Shown piece by piece: positions 7,764 to 14,047 of a DNA stretch of 15,769 bases. Each line of letters opens with the position of its first letter. Position 1 is the stretch's first letter. The stretch is from Clostridia bacterium (GTDB lineage: Bacteria > Bacillota > Clostridia > Oscillospirales > Acutalibacteraceae), in NCBI GenBank assembly GCA_900764115.1, contig CAAFMR010000116.1, positions 1-15,769 on the forward strand. Direction: 5' to 3'. A program made the position numbers and the translations under genes. Below the pieces are notes generated by a model. That model was not told the DNA's origin. It was given only the letters and a program-made list of their open reading frames with translations, and searched no databases.

Positions 7764-7825
7764 CTATGCTCCCCGTTTGTCGCATAGGCTGACGGTAGAA
7801 AGAACTGCTGAAAATACACGGGGAG
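7764..7825 (+). promoter_or_regulatory. Possible pseudoknot in the leader of the TIGR04086 gene covering its ribosome site
   Basis: CTATGC (7764-7769) pairs perfectly with GCATAG (7782-7787) around a 12-nt loop. Within that loop TCCCCGT (7770-7776) is the exact complement of ACGGGGA (7818-7824), which contains the ribosome site GGGGAGG of the gene starting at 7836. Hairpin loop plus downstream pairing is H-type pseudoknot geometry with an A-rich connector of about 30 nt. It does not match a riboswitch class I know, and chance complementarity in GC-rich DNA is possible. Confidence 0.3.
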
Positions 7826-7835
7826 GAACCAAATT

Positions 7836-8240
7836 ATGAGTGTACGAAACGGAAGCCCGTCCTTTTTTGAGCAATGGGTGCGGCCGGTGCTGATCGGGTT
7901 GGCGGTGGGTGTGATCGTGTGTATACTGCTGCTGATGCTGATGGCGGCGGCGGTGCAATCGGTGGATGTTCCCCGGCGCGCCACCACTCCGTTGGCGGTG
8001 GCGGCGGGGGCTGCCGGGGCGTTTGCCGCCGGGCTGACGGCGGCGGCTATTACCGGGCGGCGGGGGCTGCCGGTGGGCGCCGTGTGCGGGCTGACGCTGT
8101 TCTTGCTGATTCTGATTGCCGGGTTTGTCCGGTATTCCGGGGTTGGCGGCGGCTATGCGTTCATTAAGCTGGCGGCTTTGCTGGTGTCCGGCTCTATCGG
8201 CGGGGCGCTGGGGATGAATCTGCGCAAAAAGCGCCGCTGA
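7836..8240 (+). CDS. TIGR04086-family membrane protein
   Basis: This 134-residue protein of unknown function has four hydrophobic segments. The first is PVLIGLAVGVIVCILLLMLM (about 17-36). The second is an Ala/Gly-rich stretch (about 50-67). The third is LPVGAVCGLTLFLLILIAGF (about 75-94), and the fourth is the C-terminal FIKLAALLVSGSIGGALGMN (about 109-128), followed by a basic KKRR end. Topology and sequence match the TIGR04086 family of Clostridia membrane proteins, and its place right after yajC is the usual context as I recall it. The start ATG at 7836 has GGGGAGG 9 nt upstream. In several Clostridia the family sits near the SCIFF six-cysteine peptide genes; I looked for such a peptide here and found none. 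The link to protein export through YajC is inferred only from gene order. Confidence 0.8.
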   Translation: MSVRNGSPSFFEQWVRPVLIGLAVGVIVCILLLMLMAAAVQSVDVPRRATTPLAVAAGAAGAFAAGLTAAAITGRRGLPVGAVCGLTLFLLILIAGFVRYSGVGGGYAFIKLAALLVSGSIGGALGMNLRKKRR

Positions 8241-8278
8241 TACAAATTCCAGGGGGGTTGCTGCACAGAAAACGGCGG

Positions 8279-8297
8279 CAGCCCCTTGGCTGTTTTT
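8279..8297 (+). terminator. Short hairpin with T5 run after the TIGR04086 gene
   Basis: CAGCC (8279-8283), a 4-nt CCTT loop and GGCTG (8288-8292) are followed directly by TTTTT (8293-8297). The stem is short but GC-rich, so it is a reasonable intrinsic terminator or partial attenuator, 38 nt after the stop. Its left arm can also pair in two other ways (with 8254-8263 or 8320-8326), described as a separate observation. Confidence 0.5.
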
Positions 8298-8372
8298 CGG
8301 CGGAGCGGTTCTGTTCGGCGGCTGCCGTGCATATATATCCTTTGACCCATAGCGGGCAGAGGAGGAATGAGG

Positions 8373-8999
8373 ATGCATCGGACGAGCATACGGCGGCGCA
8401 GACAGTGGATGGAGTTTTGGACAGCTAATCGGCGGCTGTTTCCCTTTGTGGGGCTGTATCTGGCGGGTGCGGCCATCGGTGTGGCGGTGTTTTGCACCGC
8501 CGGCAGCCGCATCACCGGCGATTGGGGAGCGCTGTTGCGGGTCTCCGGACTGACCGGCGGGCTGAAAAACGGGCTGAGCGCCCTGTGGAACGCCTGCTTT
8601 CCCTCGTTTCTGTGGTTGGCGGCGCTGTTTCTGCTGGGGCTGTGGCCCTGCGGCGCCCCGTTCGTGCTGTTGGTGCCGCTGCTGCAAGGGCTGGGGCTGG
8701 GGCTGACAGAGGCATACTATTATTCCCTGGGCTGGTGGGGGGTGGCTGCCACGGCGGCGGTGATTCTGCCCGCCTCTCTGGCGGCGGCGACGGTGCTGAC
8801 GATGGCGGGGGCGGAGAGCCTGCGGCTGTCCGCCGGCTTGAGCCGCCAGCTGCTGCCCGGCTGCAGCGCGCCGCCGGAAACGCTGCCGCCGGCATTTCGG
8901 CTGTATTGTCTGCGGTTTCTGCTGTTTCTGGCGGGGGCGGCAGGCGCCGGGCTGTTTGAGGTGCTGCTGCGCACCCTGCTGGCAGGGCTGCTGCGATAG
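8373..8999 (+). CDS. SpoIIM-family (DUF95-like) integral membrane protein
   Basis: A 208-residue polytopic membrane protein: an Arg-rich cytoplasmic N-terminus (1-19), a first hydrophobic helix (FVGLYLAGAAIGVAVFCTAG), a central hydrophobic region with two helices around PSFLWLAALFLLGLWPCGAP, further helices containing LQGLGLGLTEAYYY and AATAAVILPASLAAATVL, and a C-terminal helix. The order of helices and the G-L-G-L-G-L pattern before the penultimate helix fit the stage II sporulation protein M family, whose model member works with SpoIID and SpoIIP in engulfment. No spoIID/P neighbours are present, so a role in sporulation is inferred. I start it at the ATG at 8373, 7 nt from AGGAGG; the ATG at 8367 is too close to that site. 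Confidence 0.6.
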   Translation: MHRTSIRRRRQWMEFWTANRRLFPFVGLYLAGAAIGVAVFCTAGSRITGDWGALLRVSGLTGGLKNGLSALWNACFPSFLWLAALFLLGLWPCGAPFVLLVPLLQGLGLGLTEAYYYSLGWWGVAATAAVILPASLAAATVLTMAGAESLRLSAGLSRQLLPGCSAPPETLPPAFRLYCLRFLLFLAGAAGAGLFEVLLRTLLAGLLR

Positions 9000-9161
9000 A
9001 GAGCGGCGATCAGACGGTGCCGCAGCGAGAGATGCCGTTTGGCGGCGTTTTGCGCAGGTTTGGTTGTCTGCGTGCCATATCCGGCGTTGCGCGGGCGGTT
9101 TGCCGATTTTTTCGGCTGTCGATAGTCTTCGTTCTAAAAACTACAAGGAGTGACACATACC

Positions 9162-10148
9162 ATGGCAGGCTTTTTCGGGTTGTTCGACTATAGCAAGGAG
9201 GGGCCGGGCGTCTCCAAGAATGCGCCCAAAAAGCGCCCGTTTGTGGTCTTTTTTGAGATTTACGGGCGGAAATTCTGGAATTTGATTTCGGCGGGGCTGC
9301 TGTATCTGCTGGTCAACCTGCCGTTGGTGACCCGGGGCTGGGCGGAGGCGGGGCTGACCCGCATCACCCGGGCGTATTCCCGGGAAAAGCACGCGTTTGT
9401 GCGGGAGGATTTCTTTGAGTCTATCCGCAAAAACCGGGGACAAGCCTTTGCCGCCGGGTTCATCAACGTGCTGGTGACGACGCTGCTGTTTTTCAATATG
9501 TTTTATTATGCCACCGGGATAAATCCCGGAATTTTGGCGATTTTCGGGGTGGATGTCAGCAGCGCTAAGCCCATGGAGCCGCGTATTCTGGATTATATCG
9601 TGATGGCGGTCACCCTGCTGGGCTATGTGATTTTCACCTGGATGAAATACTACATTCCCTTTATGATAATCACCTTCAAGCTGAGCCTGAAGCAGGTATA
9701 TGAAAATGCGTTTATCTTCGCTGTCGCCGGGCTGAAGCCGAATCTGCTCATCTCCGCGGTGCTGATTGGCATTTATGTGCTGATGGCGGCGCTGGTGCTG
9801 CTGATTCCTCACCCGCTGTGCATTGCGATCGTGCTGCTGCTGGGGTTGCTGCTGCTGCCGCCCTTCCGGTCGTTCCTCATTCAGTTCTGCATCTTCCCCA
9901 CGGTGCGGCGGCTGATGATCGACCCCTATTATAAGGATAATCCCAACGCGGACAAGCAGGCGCGGCTGGACCTCAATCTGGATGTGGAGGAGACCGCTCC
10001 CGCCCCGGAGGATGAGCCGGTGTTCTCGGATGAGCGCCCGGCGGAGCCGGAGCCGACCACCTTCCCGAAGCAGTATAACGAAAAGGAGCTGCGGCGCTTT
10101 AACGCGCAGCGCAACAACAGCCGGGATGACGACGACGATACCATTTAA
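9162..10148 (+). CDS. DUF624 (YesL-like) membrane protein with acidic C-terminal tail
   Basis: A 328-residue membrane protein. After a basic N-terminus, the block FFEIYGRKFWNLISAGLLYL (30-49) and LVNLPLVTRGWAEAGLTRI is the typical DUF624 opening, followed by four further hydrophobic segments, including AGFINVLVTTLLFFNMFYY and a long pair near 205-250. The C-terminal 70 residues are cytoplasmic-looking, rich in Asp/Glu/Pro and end RDDDDDTI. DUF624 proteins have no firm biochemical role; some sit in carbohydrate-uptake operons, but no transporter is adjacent here. The start ATG at 9162 is 11 nt after AAGGAG; a GTG at 9150 overlaps that site and is unlikely. The 162-bp gap upstream of the ATG holds only short hairpins and no clear promoter. 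Confidence 0.75.
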   Translation: MAGFFGLFDYSKEGPGVSKNAPKKRPFVVFFEIYGRKFWNLISAGLLYLLVNLPLVTRGWAEAGLTRITRAYSREKHAFVREDFFESIRKNRGQAFAAGFINVLVTTLLFFNMFYYATGINPGILAIFGVDVSSAKPMEPRILDYIVMAVTLLGYVIFTWMKYYIPFMIITFKLSLKQVYENAFIFAVAGLKPNLLISAVLIGIYVLMAALVLLIPHPLCIAIVLLLGLLLLPPFRSFLIQFCIFPTVRRLMIDPYYKDNPNADKQARLDLNLDVEETAPAPEDEPVFSDERPAEPEPTTFPKQYNEKELRRFNAQRNNSRDDDDDTI

Positions 10149-10189
10149 GCGGTAGATGCCGGACAGGAGCCATCCGGAGGGGGATGTAT

Positions 10190-11419
10190 ATGGAATATGT
10201 TTTATTGGGCTTAGGGCTGCTGATCGTCGTGCTGCTGGTTGTGGTGCTGTGTCAGCTGGCGGCGGTGCGGCGGCGGCAATCGGAGGATGCCGGCGTTAAG
10301 GCGCTGGAGACCCGGCTGGATCGGCAGCAGAGCGAGCTGACCGCCGAGCTGCGCGCCGGGCGGCAGGAGAGCAGCCAGACGGTGCGGGAGAGCGTGCAGG
10401 GATTGAGCCAGATGCTGCTCACCGAGCAGCGGGACGGTCGCCGGGAAATGAGCGAAAATCTGGAAAACATCCGCCGCTCCATGACCGGGCAGCTGGACGG
10501 CATCCGGCAGGAAAATACCCACCAGCTGGAGCAGATGCGCCAGACGGTGGACGAAAAGCTGCAAAAGACCCTCAACGACCGGATCAGCCAGTCCTTCCAG
10601 CTGGTGAACCAGCGGCTGGAGCAGGTGTATCAGAGCCTGGGCGAGATGAAGACCCTTGCCAACGATGTGGGCAGTCTGCAGCGGGTGCTCAGCAATGTCA
10701 AGACCCGGGGCGTGATGGGCGAGATGCAGCTGGGGGCGATTTTGGAGCAGATTCTCTCCCCCGAGCAGTATGAGGCGAATGTGAAGACCCGCCCCGGCAG
10801 CACCAACTTTGTGGAATATGCGGTCAAGCTGCCAGGCGATGGCAGCGGCACGGTCTGGCTGCCCATCGACGCCAAATTCCCGGCGGACGCCTATAACCAG
10901 CTACTGGAGGCGTCGGAGAGCGGCGATCCGGAACGGGTACGCGCCGCCGGCAGCGTGCTGGAGCAGCGGGTGCGTTCCTTTGCCAAGGATATCCGGGATA
11001 AGTACTTAGCGCCCCCCTATACCACCGATTTCGGTATTATGTTCCTGCCCACGGAGGGGCTGTATGCCGAGGTGGTGCGCCGGGGGCTGGTGGATGTGCT
11101 GCAGCGGGATTACCGGGTGAATATTGCCGGTCCCACCACCATGGCGGCGCTGCTGAATAGCCTGCAGATGGGCTTCCGCACCCTTGCCATCCAAAAGCGC
11201 TCCGGCGAGGTCTGGAAGGTGCTGGGGGCGGTGAAAACCGAATTCGAAAAATTCGGCGGGGTCATCCAAGCCGCCCAGCAGCGGCTGGAGCAAGCCAACA
11301 CCGAGCTGGACAAGCTGGTGGGGGTACGCACCCGCCAGATTCAGCGCAAGCTGGACAAGGTGACCAGCCTTTCCGAGGAAGACTCGGTGGCGCTGCTGGA
11401 GGATGGCAGCGAGGAATAA
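10190..11419 (+). CDS. rmuC: DNA recombination protein RmuC
   Basis: A 409-residue protein with the complete RmuC layout: an N-terminal membrane anchor (about 4-22, LLGLGLLIVVLLVVVLCQL), a long Gln/Glu/Arg-rich coiled coil (about 30-170), then the nuclease-like domain of the PD-(D/E)XK superfamily. Recognisable blocks are a VLSNVKTRGVMGEMQLG stretch, WLPIDAKFPADAY with the Asp-x-Lys pair, PYTTDFGIMFLPTEGLYAE, IAGPTTMAALLNSLQMGF and LGAVKTEFEKFGGVI. RmuC limits DNA inversions at short inverted repeats in E. coli; its exact chemistry is not settled. The start at ATG 10190 is 9 nt after GGAGG and leaves the anchor intact; an in-frame ATG at 10184 is too near the ribosome site. It is probably in the same transcript as the preceding DUF624 gene (41-bp gap). 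Confidence 0.95.
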   Translation: MEYVLLGLGLLIVVLLVVVLCQLAAVRRRQSEDAGVKALETRLDRQQSELTAELRAGRQESSQTVRESVQGLSQMLLTEQRDGRREMSENLENIRRSMTGQLDGIRQENTHQLEQMRQTVDEKLQKTLNDRISQSFQLVNQRLEQVYQSLGEMKTLANDVGSLQRVLSNVKTRGVMGEMQLGAILEQILSPEQYEANVKTRPGSTNFVEYAVKLPGDGSGTVWLPIDAKFPADAYNQLLEASESGDPERVRAAGSVLEQRVRSFAKDIRDKYLAPPYTTDFGIMFLPTEGLYAEVVRRGLVDVLQRDYRVNIAGPTTMAALLNSLQMGFRTLAIQKRSGEVWKVLGAVKTEFEKFGGVIQAAQQRLEQANTELDKLVGVRTRQIQRKLDKVTSLSEEDSVALLEDGSEE

Positions 11420-11449
11420 GGACTGAAATTACGGCCGTTTTGTCATATT

Positions 11450-11495
11450 TTGCGCCATTTTCGCTTATGTCTTAGCATAAGGGGGAATGGCGCAA
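11450..11495 (+). promoter_or_regulatory. Long hairpin burying the ribosome site of the polysaccharide deacetylase gene
   Basis: Positions 11450-11469 pair with 11476-11495 over 20 positions: 17 Watson-Crick pairs, two G-U pairs and a single G-G mismatch, with the 6-nt loop TCTTAG. The right arm contains the ribosome site GGGGGA (11481-11486), and its last base is the A of the start codon at 11495. No T run follows, so it is not an intrinsic terminator for rmuC. As DNA it is also a near-palindrome that a protein could bind. Confidence 0.6.
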
Positions 11496-12400
11496 TGACG
11501 GTCTATCGGGTCGTATCCTTGAAACGCTGGCGGGCGGTAGCCGCCGGACTGGTGGCGGTCGCGTTGCTTGCCGGCGCTTGGGCAGGGCTGCGGGATGCGG
11601 CGGCGGTGCCGGCGGAGGCGGCGAACGGCACGGTCTGCCTGCCCATACTGATGTATCACGGCGTATTGGAGGACCCCGGGCGGCAGGGGCTGTATGTGGT
11701 ATCGCCGGCGCTGCTGGAGAGCGACCTGCAATGGCTGCGGGATAACGGGTATGAAACCGTGGTGATGCAGGACCTCATCGACTATGTGGACACCGGCAAG
11801 GCGCTGCCGGAAAAGCCGGTGATGCTCACCTTTGACGATGGATACTACAATAACTATAAATACGCATATCCCCTGCTGCGGCAATATGGGATGCGGGCGG
11901 TGCTGTCGCCGGTGGTATCCTGGTCGGAGAAGTATTCTGAAAAGGACGCCGATCACGTGATTTATTCCCACGCCACCTGGGAGGAGCTGCGGGAGATGTC
12001 CGACAGCGGCGTGATGGAAATTCAGAACCACAGCTACGATATGCACTATTGTACGGCGGGCAAGCGGAAGGGCACCCTCAAGCAAGCCACCGAAACCGCC
12101 GCCGGCTATCGGGCGACCCTGCGGGAGGATCTGGAAACCGCCCAGCGCAAGCTGACGGAGGTGCTGGGGAAGACCCCCACCACCTTCACCTATCCCTATG
12201 GCGCCACGTGTGCGGACGCCCGGGAGGTGATCCGGGAGCTGGGATTTCGGGCGACCCTCAGCTGCGAGAGCCGGATCAATCGCATCACCCGCCAGCCGGA
12301 CTGCCTGACGGAGCTGGGGCGGTATCTGCGCCCGGCGGGGGTAACCACCGCCGCCTATATGCAAAAAATCGACCAGGCACGCCGGAAGGCTGCCGGATAA
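11495..12400 (+). CDS. Membrane-anchored polysaccharide deacetylase (CE4/NodB domain)
   Basis: A 301-residue extracytoplasmic enzyme that probably removes acetyl groups from peptidoglycan or another N-acetylated glycan. An uncleaved or cleavable N-terminal hydrophobic segment (about 13-31) is followed by the family opening LPILMYHGV (49-57), the first catalytic motif LTFDDG (111-116, base Asp114 and metal Asp115), the metal-binding motif NHSYDMH (178-184, His179 and His184) and TYPYG near residue 230, all present and intact. The start ATG at 11495 is 8 nt after GGGGGA and keeps the basic residues before the hydrophobic segment; the further upstream ATG at 11450 lies within the hairpin and lacks a ribosome site. 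Its translation start is enclosed in the hairpin at 11450-11495. Confidence 0.93.
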   Translation: MTVYRVVSLKRWRAVAAGLVAVALLAGAWAGLRDAAAVPAEAANGTVCLPILMYHGVLEDPGRQGLYVVSPALLESDLQWLRDNGYETVVMQDLIDYVDTGKALPEKPVMLTFDDGYYNNYKYAYPLLRQYGMRAVLSPVVSWSEKYSEKDADHVIYSHATWEELREMSDSGVMEIQNHSYDMHYCTAGKRKGTLKQATETAAGYRATLREDLETAQRKLTEVLGKTPTTFTYPYGATCADAREVIRELGFRATLSCESRINRITRQPDCLTELGRYLRPAGVTTAAYMQKIDQARRKAAG

Positions 12401-12419
12401 AGAACGGGAGGAAACGGCA

Positions 12420-12713
12420 ATGGAGAAAAAAGACCTGGACCGTATCAATGAATTGGCACGGCTGAGCCGGGAGCGGGCGCTGACCCCGGAGGAAAAGGAG
12501 GAGCAGCAGCGGCTGCGGGCGGACTATCTGGCGGCGTTTCGCCGCAACCTGATGGCGCGGCTGGACGATGCCGAGGTGGTGGATGAACAGGGCAACCGCA
12601 CCCCGTTGCGGCGCAAAACCACCCTGTCGGATGTGGAGGCGGCGCTGGAGCCGTCGTCTGCCGATGGGGATACGGTTTCCCCGGCGGAGGGCAGCTCTGT
12701 CTCCCCCTCGTAA
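12420..12713 (+). CDS. DUF896 (YnzC-like) small protein
   Basis: A 97-residue soluble protein. The N-terminal half, with DRINELARLSRERALTPEE (7-25), EQQRLRADYLAAFRRNL (28-44), is the two-helix hairpin of DUF896, known from B. subtilis YnzC, a small SOS-regulated protein encoded next to yneA. The C-terminal 50 residues are low complexity, Ser/Pro/Glu-rich, and make it a little longer than YnzC. No LexA box was recognised and no yneA neighbour is present, so SOS control is not supported here. GGGAGG lies 8 nt before the ATG, and the gene starts 19 nt after the deacetylase stop. It is the last gene before the strong terminator at 12762-12798. Confidence 0.85.
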   Translation: MEKKDLDRINELARLSRERALTPEEKEEQQRLRADYLAAFRRNLMARLDDAEVVDEQGNRTPLRRKTTLSDVEAALEPSSADGDTVSPAEGSSVSPS

Positions 12714-12761
12714 AAACCGCCCGGTCAGGCGTATGACCGCTGCCGCCGTTTGAGGCACGCT

Positions 12762-12798
12762 AAAAAGGCGACTTCCCATCCGGGAAGTCGCCTTTTTT
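12762..12798. terminator. Strong bidirectional intrinsic terminator
   Basis: GGCGACTTCCC (12767-12777) and GGGAAGTCGCC (12782-12792) form a perfect 11-bp stem with a 4-nt loop, flanked by A5 on the left and T6 on the right. It therefore terminates the plus-strand run ending in the DUF896 gene and, read in reverse, the minus-strand sugar kinase gene ending at 12824. Confidence 0.93.
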
Positions 12799-12823
12799 CA
12801 TCGTCAATCGGCAGCAGAGCCGG

Positions 12824-13918
12824 TCAGCGTACCACCCGGGCGTTGCCGCCGCCCGCCAGCTTCAGCACCTCTGCCTTGGTCGCCATGGTCAGATCGCCGG
12901 GCGTGGTCATTGCCAGCGCTCCGTGAGCGGCGCCGATGTTCAGCGCCTCCTGCAGGTCGCGTCCATCCAGAATTCCGAACACCAAACCGGAGGCAAAGCT
13001 GTCGCCGCCGCCGACCCGGTCGAAGATCTGCAGGTTTTCAAAGGAGCGGGCTTGCACCAGCTTTTCGCCGTCAAAGCCCATGGCGCTCCAATCGTTGAAG
13101 GATGCCGAGCGCACCGTCCGCAGGGTGGTGGCGGTCAGCTGCACATTGGGATAGGCGGCGATGACCCGCCGCATCATCGCGGCATATCCGTCCAGCGACA
13201 GGGAGGTGAGATTTTCGTCGTTGCCCTCAATCTCAAAGCCCAGGCAGGCGGTGAAATCCTCCTCATTGCCGATCAGTACATCCACATACCGGGCAATTTC
13301 CCGGTTCACCTCCCGGCACTTTTCCTGTCCGCCGATGGATTTCCACAAAGAGGGGCGGTAGTTGAGGTCATAGGACACCACGGTGCCGTATTGTTTCGCC
13401 GCCTTCAGCGCCTCCAGCACCACGGCGGCGCTGCTTTCGGACAGCGCCGCATAGATGCCGCCGGTGTGCAGCCAGCGCACCCCCAGCGTGCCGAATATGT
13501 AATCCCAGTCCACCTCGCCGGGCTTCAGCTGGGAGATGGCGGTGTTGCCCCGGTCGGATACGCCCAGCGCGCCCCGCACGCCAAACCCGCGCTCGGTGAA
13601 GTTCAGCCCGTTGCGCACGGTGCGGCCGATGCCGTCAAAGGGCTTCCACTGGATGAGGGAGGTGTCCACCCCACCCTGGCGGACGAAATCCTCGATGAGA
13701 TGTCCCACTTCGTTATCCGCCAGCGCCGTTACCACGCCGCCCCGCAGCCCGAAGCAGTGGGTCAGCCCGTAGGTGACGTTGTATTCGCCGCCGCCTGCCC
13801 ATACATCGAACCGGCGGGCGCCCCGGATGCGGCCGTCCGCCGGATCTAAACGCAGCATAATTTCGCCCAGCGACAGGCAGTCGTAGCGGCAGCCTTCCTT
13901 ATCCCGTAATTGAATCAT
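12824..13918 (-). CDS. kdgK: PfkB-family sugar kinase, probable 2-keto-3-deoxygluconate kinase
   Basis: A cytoplasmic ATP-dependent ribokinase/PfkB-family kinase of 364 residues. The N-terminal signature LGEIMLRLDP is followed by the glycine-rich substrate block WAGGGEYNVTYGL and by ALADNEVG. The C-terminal PfkB signature reads DRVGGGDSFASGL (300-312) with catalytic Asp306; the usual DTxGAGD is here D-R-V-G-G-G-D, a form I associate with Firmicute kinases annotated as KdgK. KdgK phosphorylates 2-keto-3-deoxygluconate from pectin or hexuronate breakdown, but the partner aldolase (kdgA) and uronate genes are not in the window, so substrate is uncertain. The start ATG at 13918 has AAAGGAG about 9 nt upstream and fits family length; an in-frame extension to 14020 would run through the promoter. 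It is a single-gene unit with its own promoter and shared terminator. Confidence 0.85.
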   Translation of the reverse strand: MIQLRDKEGCRYDCLSLGEIMLRLDPADGRIRGARRFDVWAGGGEYNVTYGLTHCFGLRGGVVTALADNEVGHLIEDFVRQGGVDTSLIQWKPFDGIGRTVRNGLNFTERGFGVRGALGVSDRGNTAISQLKPGEVDWDYIFGTLGVRWLHTGGIYAALSESSAAVVLEALKAAKQYGTVVSYDLNYRPSLWKSIGGQEKCREVNREIARYVDVLIGNEEDFTACLGFEIEGNDENLTSLSLDGYAAMMRRVIAAYPNVQLTATTLRTVRSASFNDWSAMGFDGEKLVQARSFENLQIFDRVGGGDSFASGLVFGILDGRDLQEALNIGAAHGALAMTTPGDLTMATKAEVLKLAGGGNARVVR

Positions 13919-13939
13919 GGATATACACTCCTTTATAAT

Positions 13940-13956
13940 GCGGCGGTGACCGCCGC
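13940..13956. promoter_or_regulatory. 17-bp palindrome in the sugar kinase leader (operator or hairpin candidate)
   Basis: GCGGCGGTGACCGCCGC is a perfect 8+1+8 palindrome. It lies about 16 nt downstream of the predicted transcription start and just before the ribosome site AAAGGAG. It shares the central form GGT-N-ACC with the 17-bp palindrome before dapA. It could be a repressor operator just after the start site, or a tight hairpin in the leader RNA. Confidence 0.4.
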
Positions 13957-13978
13957 AAGTTTCCGTTCCGTTGATGGT

Positions 13979-14007
13979 ATTGTACTTCATCCTCCACTGA
14001 ATTGCAA
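13979..14007 (-). promoter_or_regulatory. Sigma-A type promoter for the sugar kinase gene
   Basis: On the minus strand TTGCAA (14007-14002), a 17-bp spacer and TACAAT (13984-13979) form a good promoter. Transcription would begin near 13972, giving a leader of about 54 nt. The -35 region also lies in a pair of inverted TGCAAT-type hexamers (14001-14006 and 14025-14030), which flank a G6/C6 hairpin that may end the glf transcript. Confidence 0.75.
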
Positions 14008-14047
14008 GCGGGGGGCACACTTCTGCAATCCCCCCGGCATAATTTGG

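Noticed and set aside
8241..8372. SCIFF six-cysteine peptide gene near the TIGR04086 gene
   Set aside because: No short frame with six clustered cysteines exists on either strand of the gaps at 7640-7835, 8241-8372 or 9000-9161.
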